In this document: positions 31,708-41,098 of the stretch, in pieces
Numbering within the stretch: position 1 is the stretch's first letter
How the letters are laid out: every line of letters begins with the position of its first letter
Assembly: GCA_028697715.1 (NCBI GenBank)
Contig: JAQVDS010000003.1
Location: 1-64,000 of the forward strand
Length of the DNA stretch: 64,000 bases
Source: Acidithiobacillus sp.
Lineage (GTDB): Bacteria; Pseudomonadota; Gammaproteobacteria; Acidithiobacillales; Acidithiobacillaceae
Direction: 5' to 3'
The notes under the pieces: model-generated
What the model was told of the DNA's origin: nothing
What the model saw: only the letters and a program-made list of their open reading frames with translations
Databases searched by the model: none
Translations under genes and position numbers: made by a program

Positions 31708-33444
31708 TCAGAGGTCATATTCCTTGGGGAAGGCTATACCGGGATTTCCACGCATATTTTTGGTCAGCACGGGCAGGTCGCGATGGTCAACGCGGACGGT
31801 TTTCTGGTCCTTCAGCCATTTCGCAAAAATATCCCAGACCGGCGTTCCCTCGACCTTTTGCATAGCCGCCCAGCCAGCGACTTTGTATTTTTTGTTGGCG
31901 TGCACCAGCTTACCGCCAACACGGAGATCGGAGATTCGCTTGTTGATGGTTTCCGAGGGATCAAAGGTATATTGAATATTCCCCACCCGAATCATATCGC
32001 CACCCTGAATGTAATAGGGATCGGGATTGAAAAGGTTGTCCGCCACCTGCTCCATGACGTTCTTGAGTTCGGCTCCAGTATATTCAGTGACGGTCACTTG
32101 CGGATAGGTGATGGCGGTTTGCCCCATGACATCTTCCATGGTGATGGTTTCCCCGGGGAGCTTGGTATAGCCCCAGCGGAAGCCCGGAGAGAAAGCGGCC
32201 TCGCAATCCATTTCTTCGCGTAGCGCATTACAGATCAACTGGTCGAAAGTGCCGTTGAAATTGTCGCGACGGTAGAGCAGGCTCTCGCTGACCGCCATCG
32301 GTTCCGCCAGTTTTTTTGCATAGGGTGCGCGGACCTTGGCGATATATTCGTCCATTTCCTTGTCCGCAGGAATCATGTTCGAAAGAATAGGTAAATAATG
32401 GAAACGCCAACCTTTCAGTTTTCCCTTGCCGACATCGAGGTCAAAGCGTGCCAGAAATTTGCCATTGGTACTGGTATTGATGACAATCGTCTTGTTGACC
32501 ATTACCGGCTTTGGTCCCATGATTTCATGAGTATGTCCCCCCAGAATGATATCGATCCCATGGACTTGGGAAGCCATCTTCTTGTCTACATCAGCACCGT
32601 TGTGGGAAAGTACCACTACAACGTCAGCGCGGTGTTTTTCTCGACATTCATTGACCATTTTCTGCATGTGCTCAGGATGGATGCCGAATGACCATTTTGG
32701 AATGAAGTACGCGGGATTGGCGATCGGTGTGAAGGGGAATGATTGACCGATTACTGCCACCTTTACGCCATTCACTTCGCGGATGTCATAGGGATCAAAC
32801 ACTAGCTCATCCCAGGGAATAGTGAAGACGTTTTGCGAAAGGAATTTTGCCTTGAGTTTATTTTTCAGTAGATAATCGACCCGCTCGGCACCATAGGTGA
32901 ATTCCCAGTGGCCCACGAAATAGTCTTCTTTCAGCAAATTCTGCGCGCCGACCATATCCTCGCCGCGCGTCCATAGGCTGGTTGCCGAGCCCTGCCAGGC
33001 ATCGCCGCCATCAAAGAGCAGGGTACGATCGGCACCTACCTGCTCACGGTAGCGCTTCACCAGGGTGGCAATATGGGAGTAACCGCCGATCTTCCCGTAC
33101 TTGTGGGCCAAGGCATCAAAGTCCAGGCACGACAGCGCGTACCCTTCTGGAGTCCCCGCCTTGATGCCGTAGTAGTCCAGTTTGTAATTGCCCACCAGAT
33201 GGGGCGTTACTCCCCATTCATGCTGCTTGCGGGTGCCGATATTGGTGCCCGGTTCGCGCCACCAGACAGGAAGCAGTTGGGCATGGGTATCGGTGATGTG
33301 GAGTAGGGTGACATTGCCGTACTTAGGGATTTCGTAGGGATCGCTTCCGCTCCCCCAACTCGAAGCTAGTGCCGAAGGCGCGAGAAAACCACTCGCTCCG
33401 GCAATGCCCATGATGGCCATAAAATCTCTGCGGCTGATATTCAT
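31708..33444 (-). CDS. soxB: SoxB, thiosulfohydrolase
   Basis: This 578-residue periplasmic enzyme releases sulfate from the SoxY-bound sulfur chain using two manganese ions. A twin-arginine signal (NISRRDFMAIMGIAGASGF) is at the start. Metal and phosphoesterase-fold motifs follow: LLHITDTHAQLLP, LLFDGGDAWQGSATS, VGHWEFTYG, VVVLSHNGADVD and DIILGGHTHEI. The ATG is chosen because the Tat motif is next to it and GAGGAG lies ten bases upstream; the longer frame adds 10 residues. It heads the gene run to resC. No soxYZ is found next to it. Confidence 0.95.
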   Translation of the reverse strand: MNISRRDFMAIMGIAGASGFLAPSALASSWGSGSDPYEIPKYGNVTLLHITDTHAQLLPVWWREPGTNIGTRKQHEWGVTPHLVGNYKLDYYGIKAGTPEGYALSCLDFDALAHKYGKIGGYSHIATLVKRYREQVGADRTLLFDGGDAWQGSATSLWTRGEDMVGAQNLLKEDYFVGHWEFTYGAERVDYLLKNKLKAKFLSQNVFTIPWDELVFDPYDIREVNGVKVAVIGQSFPFTPIANPAYFIPKWSFGIHPEHMQKMVNECREKHRADVVVVLSHNGADVDKKMASQVHGIDIILGGHTHEIMGPKPVMVNKTIVINTSTNGKFLARFDLDVGKGKLKGWRFHYLPILSNMIPADKEMDEYIAKVRAPYAKKLAEPMAVSESLLYRRDNFNGTFDQLICNALREEMDCEAAFSPGFRWGYTKLPGETITMEDVMGQTAITYPQVTVTEYTGAELKNVMEQVADNLFNPDPYYIQGGDMIRVGNIQYTFDPSETINKRISDLRVGGKLVHANKKYKVAGWAAMQKVEGTPVWDIFAKWLKDQKTVRVDHRDLPVLTKNMRGNPGIAFPKEYDL

Positions 33445-33516
33445 CTTGCAAAACTCCTCTTCTGTATTTGGCAAAACCGCTGGCTTAGGTCAGCGAATGC
33501 GTTTTCTCAGTCCGCG

Positions 33517-34041
33517 TCACGCGGCGGGTGCAACCCAGCCCGGGATCTTGTGCAATTCGCGGGACATGGGTATCTGCTGAAGGGCCTTGATGACACCATT
33601 GTCGACTGCCTCCGTGACCTTTTTGTTGGCGCTGGAGTCGCCGGCGTACGCGCTGCGCTCACCATAGACGATGTAACTGTTCTGTCCGCGACCAAACACC
33701 GTCAGATTGAGGGGGCAGGCGGCAGCACTCGGCCAATAGGTGTTTAGCAACTTACTGAAATCATAGGGGTTGCAAAACACGATGGCGCGCACGTCGGAAA
33801 AATGAACGGCATCAAAGTCGGGAATCTTGAGGGTCTTCTGCTGCTCTTCGATGAGCTTGAGAATGTTGAGCTTGAGGACGATCTTGTAACCGGCAGCATG
33901 GAGATTGCCGTAGATTTCGGCCATTGTGCTGTGAATGGGGAGATCGACCTTCTCCACGTACAATGGAGCAGCGCAGACCTGCGCTACGGAAAAAACAGTA
34001 AAGAGACCAAGTGCGGAAATAGCGGCGGTGATTCGCTTCAT
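33517..34041 (-). CDS. Secreted DUF302-like protein upstream of soxB
   Basis: This 174-residue protein has a signal peptide (cut after about residue 24, VCAAP). Its domain reads VEKVDLPIHSTMAEIYGNLHAAGYKIV, HFSDVRAIVFCNPYDFSKLL and CPLNLTVFGRGQNSYIVY, as in the DUF302 fold (role unknown). A GGAG site precedes the ATG and a TACAAT box lies about 30 bases upstream. It is 72 bases from soxB on the same strand, so it could be the first gene of the sox transcript. The 240 bases before it hold only this promoter region. Confidence 0.75.
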   Translation of the reverse strand: MKRITAAISALGLFTVFSVAQVCAAPLYVEKVDLPIHSTMAEIYGNLHAAGYKIVLKLNILKLIEEQQKTLKIPDFDAVHFSDVRAIVFCNPYDFSKLLNTYWPSAAACPLNLTVFGRGQNSYIVYGERSAYAGDSSANKKVTEAVDNGVIKALQQIPMSRELHKIPGWVAPAA

Positions 34042-34285
34042 AGAGACTCCAAATATCGTTACATAAATATTGTAGCAATATGTATGCCGTAAGGAATGAA
34101 AGTTCGGGCGGAATCAGCGCGCAGACGGAAATCTCATAAAAATCAGACGGGTGTTGCTGCTCTGCGGGACTTGAGGAAGAGAATGGTGCCTAGCACGCGG
34201 TTGAAGGGGGCTTTGGGATGGACCGAATGGAACAATGAGGCATTGCTCAGGGAACAACGGGGCCGCCGAGGCGGACCCGACCAGA

Positions 34286-34576
34286 TCAGGCCTTGGGGAC
34301 GTAGATGTCGCACCAGCCCTTGGGATCGATTTTGCCCGCCACGGCCTTGCATTCGCCCATGGCAGTTGGGGTTGAACCGGGAATGAACAGCTTACAGTTG
34401 CTGCACATTTCCGAGCCTTTGGGTTTGTCGCGGTAGTTGACTGCCGCCTTGGCCATTTTGTCGGCGGCCATGGCGGGGCTGGTGAAGATCAGTGGGGCGA
34501 CCGTAGCCGCGCCAACAAACAACGCACTTTTACGCAACCAATCGCGGCGGTTCATTTTGGGGGTCTCCGTACTCAT
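34286..34576 (-). CDS. High-potential iron-sulfur protein (HiPIP)
   Basis: This 96-residue protein has a Tat signal (MNRRDWLRKSALFVGAATV) and a mature domain of about 58 residues. Four cysteines at 58, 61, 76 and 89 (CSNC, GECK, GWCD) hold a 4Fe-4S cluster. HiPIPs carry electrons in the periplasm at high potential; Acidithiobacillus has several, including Iro. Its place next to the sox genes suggests a role in sulfur or iron electron transfer, but the partner is unknown. It is a single-gene unit with GGAG upstream. Confidence 0.9.
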   Translation of the reverse strand: MSTETPKMNRRDWLRKSALFVGAATVAPLIFTSPAMAADKMAKAAVNYRDKPKGSEMCSNCKLFIPGSTPTAMGECKAVAGKIDPKGWCDIYVPKA

Positions 34577-34647
34577 AGCTAGCTACTCCTGTTGTGATGG
34601 AAGCTTTCAAACTATAGCCAAGTCGACAGCAACTTGTATATCGGCGG

Positions 34648-35475
34648 CTAAAGATAGCGCAGCGAAAGATCCAGGCTTTGCACGTTGCGGGTGATGCTTC
34701 CCACGGAGAGATAATCGACACCAGTGGCGGCGACAGCAGCCACCGTGTCCAGGGAGATGTTGCCCGAGGCCTCGAGGGGAATCCGTCCAGCCACGCGCGC
34801 CACGGCTTCGCGCAGGGCGGGTACGGAAAAATTGTCGAGAAGCACCATGTCGGCACCGGCAGCGACTGCCTCGTCCAGTTGCTCGAGGGTCTCGACCTCG
34901 ACTTCGACGCGGGTGAGCACCGGTGCCAAGGCGCGCGCGCGGGCAATGGCCGGGGCAATACCGCCGATGGCCGCCAGATGATTTTCTTTGATGAGGATGC
35001 CGTCGAAGAGTCCGAGGCGGTGGTTGTGCCCGCCACCCACACGCACCGCATATTTTTGTGCCAAACGCAGGCCGGGCAGCGTTTTCCGGGTATCTAGCAG
35101 GCGCGTCGGACTGCCCCGCAGGCGCTCTACAAAGGCGCGGGTCTGGGTTGCTGTGGCGGAAAGGAGTTGCAAAAAATTCAATGCACTACGCTCAGCACTG
35201 AGGAGGGCGGCGGCTGGGCCACGGATGCCACAGAGCGGCTGATTCGGGACAATCTCGGCCCCCTCTGGCACCTCCCAGTCGACCCGCAGATCGGCACTGA
35301 GCTGGGCGAAGACTGCCTCGACATAGGGTTGGCCACAAAGCACCCCCGCCTCCCGACTGATGATCCGCGCCTGTAATTCTTGCTGTGGATCGATGAGTGC
35401 CGCGCTCAAGTCGCCGCTGCCTAGGTCTTCCGCCAAAGCGCGCTGTACCGATTCCGTGATGTCAGCCGGAAGCAT
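34648..35475 (-). CDS. nadC: Nicotinate-nucleotide pyrophosphorylase (quinolinate phosphoribosyltransferase)
   Basis: This 275-residue enzyme makes nicotinate mononucleotide from quinolinate and PRPP in NAD synthesis. Motifs are ALAEDLGSGDLSAAL, SAERSALNFLQLLSATAT, LLDTRKTLPGLRLAQKYAV, GGGHNHRLGLFDGILIKENH, VEVETLEQLDEA, MVLLDNFSV and EASGNISLDTV. Length is normal. The start overlaps the end of nhaA by 14 bases, so it is the last gene of the pepA-to-nadC operon. Confidence 0.96.
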   Translation of the reverse strand: MLPADITESVQRALAEDLGSGDLSAALIDPQQELQARIISREAGVLCGQPYVEAVFAQLSADLRVDWEVPEGAEIVPNQPLCGIRGPAAALLSAERSALNFLQLLSATATQTRAFVERLRGSPTRLLDTRKTLPGLRLAQKYAVRVGGGHNHRLGLFDGILIKENHLAAIGGIAPAIARARALAPVLTRVEVEVETLEQLDEAVAAGADMVLLDNFSVPALREAVARVAGRIPLEASGNISLDTVAAVAATGVDYLSVGSITRNVQSLDLSLRYL

Positions 35476-36841
35476 TTTCCCTCCGTGTGCTCGCTACCCA
35501 TAGCCAGAGGAGACCGATGATCCCTGCCAGTAAAGAGGCCGCCAGAATTCCGACCTTGGCCTCCTCCCGCAGCTCTGCCTGGGTAAAGGCCAACTGGCTG
35601 ATGAACAGTGACATGGTGAAGCCGATACCACCCAGCCAGGCAGCTCCCAACAGATGCCGCCAGGCAACACCTTGCGGGAGCTTGGCAATCCGCAGGCGCA
35701 CGGCGAGCCAACTGGCAAGCGAGATGCCGACGAATTTGCCCAGCACCAAACCAAGAACGATGCCCAGGGTCACCGAGCTCCACAGCATCTCGCCGCTCAC
35801 CTGAGAAAAATCGATCCCGGCATTGGCGAGGGCAAAGACGGGTAGCACCCCAAAGGTTACCCAGGGACCGATATTGTGCTCCAGGCGTTGCTGCGGGGAA
35901 ATCATTTCTCGGCTCTGCTGGCGCAGTTCTTCCGCGAGCCGGCTGAGCTTGGGGTTGATCAAGGGGTCGAAGCTCTCTTCCTCGCGTAGCAGCCGGCCCA
36001 GATTCTCCTCCTGCTCGTGCAGGCAATCGCGCAGTTGCGCAGGGCTCACCTTCCCGCGTGCTGGCAGGGTCATTGCCAGCAGGATGCCAGCGACCGAAGC
36101 GTGTACGCCAGATACCAGCAAAAAATACCAAAGCAAAGTTCCCAGCAAGAGATAGGGAAGGGGACGGCGAATACCCCCCTGGTTGAGCAGCAGGAGAACG
36201 AGGAAAATCCCCCCAGATACGGCTAGCGACCATCCGTCGATATGGGAGGTATAGAATATGGCAATGACGAGCACCGCGCCCAGATCATCGGCAATGGCGA
36301 GGGCCGTCAGGAAGATGATGAGATTGCGCGGCACGCGCCAGGCCAGTAGCACCAAAATGCCAATGGCAAAGGCGATATCTGTCGCCATGGGGATACCCCA
36401 ACCGGCGTGGGCTGGGCCAGAGCCATTCAGGAGGGAGTAGAGCAGGGCGGGAACTAGCATACCACCGGCAGCCGCCACGATGGGCAGGATGGCATCACTG
36501 ATTTTGGCCAGTTCGCCCACCAGCAATTCACGCTTGAGCTCCAAGCCGACTACGAAGAAAAAAACCGCCATCAGTGCATCATTGACCCAGTCTTGCAGGT
36601 CATGATCGAGGCTCCAAGCGCCAAAATGCAGACTGAAATGCTGATGCCAGAAATGGTGATAGGCATCATGCAGGGCGGAATTGCTGAGGATCAAGGTCAG
36701 TACGGTGACGCCGACAAGAACTATGCCGCCGGCGGTCGCGCGGCGAAGGAATTGCTCAAAGGGCGTCAGCACCTTGCCGAAGAGGATCTCCAGGGGGTAC
36801 GGACGTTCCTGGGGGAAGCTTTGAGGACGCTCAGACTGCAT
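35462..36841 (-). CDS. nhaA: Na+/H+ antiporter NhaA
   Basis: This 459-residue inner-membrane antiporter has the NhaA motifs FFFVVGLELKRELLVGEL, HAGWGIPMATDIAFAIGIL and ALAIADDLGAVLVIAIFYT, the last with the paired ion-binding aspartates. About twelve helices are visible. Compared with the 388-residue E. coli protein it has an extra stretch in the middle (LRDCLHEQEENLGRLLREEES). It would exchange sodium for protons at the cytoplasmic membrane. It starts 21 bases after valS and overlaps nadC. Confidence 0.94.
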   Translation of the reverse strand: MQSERPQSFPQERPYPLEILFGKVLTPFEQFLRRATAGGIVLVGVTVLTLILSNSALHDAYHHFWHQHFSLHFGAWSLDHDLQDWVNDALMAVFFFVVGLELKRELLVGELAKISDAILPIVAAAGGMLVPALLYSLLNGSGPAHAGWGIPMATDIAFAIGILVLLAWRVPRNLIIFLTALAIADDLGAVLVIAIFYTSHIDGWSLAVSGGIFLVLLLLNQGGIRRPLPYLLLGTLLWYFLLVSGVHASVAGILLAMTLPARGKVSPAQLRDCLHEQEENLGRLLREEESFDPLINPKLSRLAEELRQQSREMISPQQRLEHNIGPWVTFGVLPVFALANAGIDFSQVSGEMLWSSVTLGIVLGLVLGKFVGISLASWLAVRLRIAKLPQGVAWRHLLGAAWLGGIGFTMSLFISQLAFTQAELREEAKVGILAASLLAGIIGLLWLWVASTRRENASG

Positions 36842-36862
36842 GGCCGAAATTCCGACACTTTT

Positions 36863-39682
36863 CTAGCGCAAGGCGTCCAGTCGCTGGCGTTGCTCCGCCA
36901 GTTCCTGTAGCGCAGCGCTGAGTTCCTGCACCCGCAACTCTTCCTTGGCAACTACCTCGGCGGGTGCACGTTCCCGAAAGCTCGGTTGCGCCAGACGACC
37001 TTGCACCTTTTCCCGTTCTGCCCGAAGCCGCGCTTCCTCCTTGCTCAGGCGTTGATATTCCGCATCGACATCGATGAGGCCCGCCAACGGTACATAAATT
37101 CGCAAGTCTCCGAGCAATTGCAGGGCTGCCGGCGGTACCTCTGTTCCTTGCTCCAGCCACTGCGGTTCCGTGCAACGGGCCAACTGCCGCAGCCACGGCA
37201 GCAGGTCCTGCAGACGTTTATGGTCGCTGTCCGTGCCGGCTTGCAGAAGCACCGGTAGCTCACGGCTGGGGGCGATATCCATCTCGCCACGAACCGAGCG
37301 TAGGCTCCCCACAAAACCCATCAGCCAGTCGAGATCCTGATCGGCTTGCGCATCTACCCGCTGCAGGTCCGCCTTTGGATACGGTGCCAGGGCGATCGTG
37401 TTTCCTTCCTTGCCCAGACGTTTGGCTACCCGTTGCCAGAGGGTTTCCGTCAGGAAGGGCAGGAAGGGGTGAGCCAGACGTAGAGCGGCTTCGAGGACCG
37501 CGAGCAAGGTATACCGGCTGCCACGGATTTGGGCTGCTGAAAAGCCCGATTCCGGCCGCAAGACGGTCTTGCTGAGTTCGATGTACCAGTCACAGTAGTC
37601 ATTCCAGAAGAACTGGTAGAGGGCATGCGCGGCATCGGCAAAACGATACTGTTCGATGGCGTCATTGACGCTGGCCTCGGCCTCTTGCAGGCGACCGATG
37701 ATCCAGCGCTCCGGTGCGAGCAACTCGCGTTCGCCCTGCAGATCGGCATCGTCGGGAACCTGCAGCAGGGCAAAACGGGTGGCGTTCCAGATCTTGTTAC
37801 AGAAGTTACGATTACCTTCCACACGTTTGAGATCGAAGCGTAGATCACGCCCCTGGGTGGCGATGCTGGCAAAGCTGAAGCGCAGCGCATCGGTACCGAA
37901 GGCGGGAATACCGTCAGGAAAGTCCTTGCGCGTCGCCTTGGCAATCTTGCCGGCCATCTGCGGTTGCATCAGCCCTTGGGTGCGCTTGGCCACCAAGGCC
38001 TCGGCGTCGATGCCATCGATCAGGTCGATGGGGTCGAGGACGTTGCCCTTCGACTTGCTCATCTTTTGCCCTTCACCGTCGAGGATCAAACCATGGACAT
38101 AAACCTCGCGGAAGGGTACCTGTCCAGTGAAGTGCTGGCCCATCATGATCATGCGGGCGACCCAAAAGAAGATGATGTCGAAGCCTGTCACCAGTACCGA
38201 GGTGGGATAGAATTCCTGCAGATCTGCCGTTTGCTCGGGCCAGCCGAGGGTAGTGAAGGGCCACAGGGCTGAACTGAACCAGGTATCGAGCACATCCGGA
38301 TCGCGTTCCAGGGGCACTGGCATGCCATAGTGTTGGGCGGCGCTGCGCTGGGCTTCTTCGGCGCTGCGCGCGACGAAGATCTTGCCGTCCGGACCGTACC
38401 AGGCGGGGATCTGATGCCCCCACCACAGTTGCCGGGAAATGCACCAGTCTTCGATGCGCTCCATCCAGTCGAAATAGGTGCGGGACCAGTTTTCGGGTAC
38501 AAAGCGGATGCGGCCGTCGCGCACTACCTCCGTCGCCACTTCGGCCAGGGGCCCGACGCGCACATACCACTGGTCCGTGAGATAGGGCTCGATGACCGCC
38601 TGGGAGCGGTCACCGCGCGGGATCATGAGGCGGTGCTCCTCGGTCTGCACCAGGCTTCCCTCTGCCTCGAGCAGGGCAAGGAGGCGTTTACGCGCGACGT
38701 AGCGGTCGAGACCACGCAGCTCGGCGGGGATTGCCGTGTTATCGATGTGACCAGTGACCACTTCGATCTCTTCCCGGATGCGGGCATCTGGCGTGAAGAT
38801 GTTGAGTAGTGGCAGATGATGACGTTGGCCAACCTGATAGTCATTGAAATCGTGTGCTGGGGTGATCTTGACACAGCCGGAGCCAAACTCCGCCTCGACA
38901 TAGTCGTCGGCGATGATGGAGATTTCCCGCCCGGTAATCGGCAGGCGCAGGGTCTTGCCGATCAGCTCCCGATAGCGCTCATCTTCGGGGTGCACGGCCA
39001 CCGCCACATCGCCGAGCAGGGTCTCGGGACGGGTGGTGGCGACCACCAGGCTGCCGGAGCCGTCACTGAGCGAATAGCGGATGTGCCACAGTTTACCGGC
39101 CTCTTCGCTGCTGATGACTTCGAGATCGGATACCGCGGTCTGCAAGACCGGGTCCCAATTGACCAAGCGCTTGCCACGATAGATCAGCCCCTCCTCGTGT
39201 AGCCGCACAAAGACCTCGGTCACGGCATGGGAGAGTCCCTCGTCCAGGGTGAAGCGCTCCCGCGACCAGTCGCAGGAGGCGCCAAGGCGGCGCATCTGTC
39301 GGCTGATGTTGCCGCCGGATTCTTCCTTCCACTGCCAGACCTTCTCCAGAAAGGCGCTGCGTCCGAGTTGATGTCGCTTCTCCCCCTGCGCCTCCAGACG
39401 GCGTTCCACTAGCATTTGGGTGGCGATGCCGGCGTGGTCGGTGCCGGGCTGCCAGAGCGTGCGCTTCCCCTGCATTCGTGCCCGGCGGATGAGGATGTCC
39501 ATCAGGGTGTCCTGAAAGGCATGACCCATATGCAGGGTGCCGGTAACATTGGGCGGCGGCAGCATGATGCAGTACGGGGCGCCATCGCCGCGTGGGCGGA
39601 ACACCTGCTGCTCCTCCCAGAGCTGATAACAGGCACTTTCGATGTCGGCCGGCGCAAACGGGCGGTCGAGGGAATCGCTCAT
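36863..39682 (-). CDS. valS: Valyl-tRNA synthetase
   Basis: This 939-residue class I synthetase has the HIGH motif as [15 protein letters not shown] (HMGH at 51-54) and the KMSKS motif in [17 protein letters not shown]1 editing domain and a C-terminal coiled coil ([20 protein letters not shown]) are present. It charges tRNA-Val in the cytoplasm. Length fits the family (about 950). It lies nine bases after the unknown gene, in the conserved pepA - holC - valS order. Confidence 0.97.
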   Translation of the reverse strand: MSDSLDRPFAPADIESACYQLWEEQQVFRPRGDGAPYCIMLPPPNVTGTLHMGHAFQDTLMDILIRRARMQGKRTLWQPGTDHAGIATQMLVERRLEAQGEKRHQLGRSAFLEKVWQWKEESGGNISRQMRRLGASCDWSRERFTLDEGLSHAVTEVFVRLHEEGLIYRGKRLVNWDPVLQTAVSDLEVISSEEAGKLWHIRYSLSDGSGSLVVATTRPETLLGDVAVAVHPEDERYRELIGKTLRLPITGREISIIADDYVEAEFGSGCVKITPAHDFNDYQVGQRHHLPLLNIFTPDARIREEIEVVTGHIDNTAIPAELRGLDRYVARKRLLALLEAEGSLVQTEEHRLMIPRGDRSQAVIEPYLTDQWYVRVGPLAEVATEVVRDGRIRFVPENWSRTYFDWMERIEDWCISRQLWWGHQIPAWYGPDGKIFVARSAEEAQRSAAQHYGMPVPLERDPDVLDTWFSSALWPFTTLGWPEQTADLQEFYPTSVLVTGFDIIFFWVARMIMMGQHFTGQVPFREVYVHGLILDGEGQKMSKSKGNVLDPIDLIDGIDAEALVAKRTQGLMQPQMAGKIAKATRKDFPDGIPAFGTDALRFSFASIATQGRDLRFDLKRVEGNRNFCNKIWNATRFALLQVPDDADLQGERELLAPERWIIGRLQEAEASVNDAIEQYRFADAAHALYQFFWNDYCDWYIELSKTVLRPESGFSAAQIRGSRYTLLAVLEAALRLAHPFLPFLTETLWQRVAKRLGKEGNTIALAPYPKADLQRVDAQADQDLDWLMGFVGSLRSVRGEMDIAPSRELPVLLQAGTDSDHKRLQDLLPWLRQLARCTEPQWLEQGTEVPPAALQLLGDLRIYVPLAGLIDVDAEYQRLSKEEARLRAEREKVQGRLAQPSFRERAPAEVVAKEELRVQELSAALQELAEQRQRLDALR

Positions 39683-39691
39683 GGAACTTCC

Positions 39692-40645
39692 TCAGGAGTC
39701 TGTGGATGGATGGGCGTCTTCGCCCAGGGTCGGGGTGAGGGCATCATCCAGCCCTTCATGCAGAACACGCTGCAAAATTTCGGGCAGTACGCCGTGAATT
39801 TCCTGTGCCACCGTCTCGCGCAGACGAATGCCCTCGAGGGCAAGGCTGCGCATGATCGCCAGACTCACCTGCTCCTTCCAAGTCTTCTGCAGATGCTGGG
39901 TAATCTTTTCTTCCAGCTCCGCCACCACCCGGCGCTCCACCTCCTGAAACAGGAGCGTCTCGAACTGACGCAGGAAGTCGCCATCGAAGAGCAATGGGTC
40001 TGGAGTTGCCGTGGGATTTTTTGCTACGCCAAGCTCGGTCTTTTCGGAGGGAGGCATTGCGGTTTTGCTGTTTACCTCGGAAGCCCCGGTAACTTCGGTG
40101 TAGTGCGCACTTCTTGCCGGGACTGGAGCAACGGCACTCAGATCGTGATTCTCCATGGCGGCAACATCGTCATGAGGAGCCGCAACCGATCCGCTGTCCG
40201 CGACGGGCGGAAGGGCCTCTGCGCTGGGGGGGACCGTCGTCTCCGGCGCCGGCTCGCCATGCATCGGATCGGCTAACTCTGCCTCCGGCTCCGGTGCCGA
40301 GCTTTCTGGGGCGGGTTCTGCGGGATAGCGGAAGGACATATGGCGAATCTTCTCGAGTGCTTTCGCCAGCTCCGTCTCCTCCATGCTCTCCGCGGGCTCG
40401 GTCTGCTGATGCTCGGCCTCGTGATCGGTGTACATTGGGGCCGATGGTTCCACGGCTAGGGACGACTTTCCCTCAGCGGGCGCCGGGCCTTCCTCCTGAG
40501 GTGTTTTTTCTGGGGAGTGCGTCCTGCGCCGCCATAGAGGCGGCGGCAGACCTTCACGGACGAGATCCTGTAATAACAATGGCTCAGTCCCCTCCGGGAG
40601 CTCTTCCTCATCCAGAACGGGCTCGCGACGATCATGTACGGTCAT
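39692..40645 (-). CDS. Unknown acidic, proline-rich protein between holC and valS
   Basis: This 317-residue protein starts MTVHDRREPVLDEEELPEG. It has a long low-complexity middle (about 60-200) rich in Pro, Glu and Ala. The C-terminal helical part (about 220-300) reads LRQFETLLFQEVERRVVAE, LEEKITQHLQKTWKEQVSLA and ALEGIRLRETVAQEI. Similar genes sit between holC and valS in some betaproteobacteria (DUF2486-type, recalled and not checked). The helical part may be a coiled-coil interaction domain. No enzyme motif is seen. It lies 12 bases after holC. Confidence 0.7.
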   Translation of the reverse strand: MTVHDRREPVLDEEELPEGTEPLLLQDLVREGLPPPLWRRRTHSPEKTPQEEGPAPAEGKSSLAVEPSAPMYTDHEAEHQQTEPAESMEETELAKALEKIRHMSFRYPAEPAPESSAPEPEAELADPMHGEPAPETTVPPSAEALPPVADSGSVAAPHDDVAAMENHDLSAVAPVPARSAHYTEVTGASEVNSKTAMPPSEKTELGVAKNPTATPDPLLFDGDFLRQFETLLFQEVERRVVAELEEKITQHLQKTWKEQVSLAIMRSLALEGIRLRETVAQEIHGVLPEILQRVLHEGLDDALTPTLGEDAHPSTDS

Positions 40646-40657
40646 GGACTTTCTCCC

Positions 40658-41089
40658 TCATACTTCCAGTGGGAACAACTGGATATTGAATCCTGCTTGT
40701 TTGCATTGCCGATAGCGCGCGCGTGCCGCAGCGCGTTCTTCCTCAGCGCCAGGAATAAAGTCGATGAGACGCCGTGTGCTGTCAAGTACCGGCAGCTCTC
40801 GTGGCCACTCCAGGAGGACCAGGGCGCGGGCGTCGCTACGCCCGTGCTGGGGGTCGGCAAAGAGGTAGACCGGCTCATTGGCGGCCTGCCCATGGGGTAG
40901 GAAAACGCCCGCATGAAAGGTCCAGAGCAGATCGTCATAAACGCCAAGGACCTCCGCATCTGCCGCCAATACGTCCACCTTTCCCAGTACCTGCCAAGCC
41001 TTGGTGATGACCCGACAGATCGCGCGCCGACTTTCTAGCAGGGTCAGCGGAACAACGGGAAGCTGGTAGAAATTGGCGGTGCCGGTCAT
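40658..41089 (-). CDS. holC: DNA polymerase III chi subunit
   Basis: This 143-residue protein has the HolC pattern: TANFYQLPVVPLTLLESRRAI, VYDDLLWTFHAGVFLPHG, EPVYLFADPQHGRSDARALV and RRLIDFIPGAEEERAAARAR. Chi links the clamp loader to single-strand DNA binding protein. Length fits the family (about 147). It lies nine bases after pepA, the usual neighbour in gammaproteobacteria. Confidence 0.93.
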   Translation of the reverse strand: MTGTANFYQLPVVPLTLLESRRAICRVITKAWQVLGKVDVLAADAEVLGVYDDLLWTFHAGVFLPHGQAANEPVYLFADPQHGRSDARALVLLEWPRELPVLDSTRRLIDFIPGAEEERAAARARYRQCKQAGFNIQLFPLEV

Positions 41090-41098
41090 CGCGGCGCC

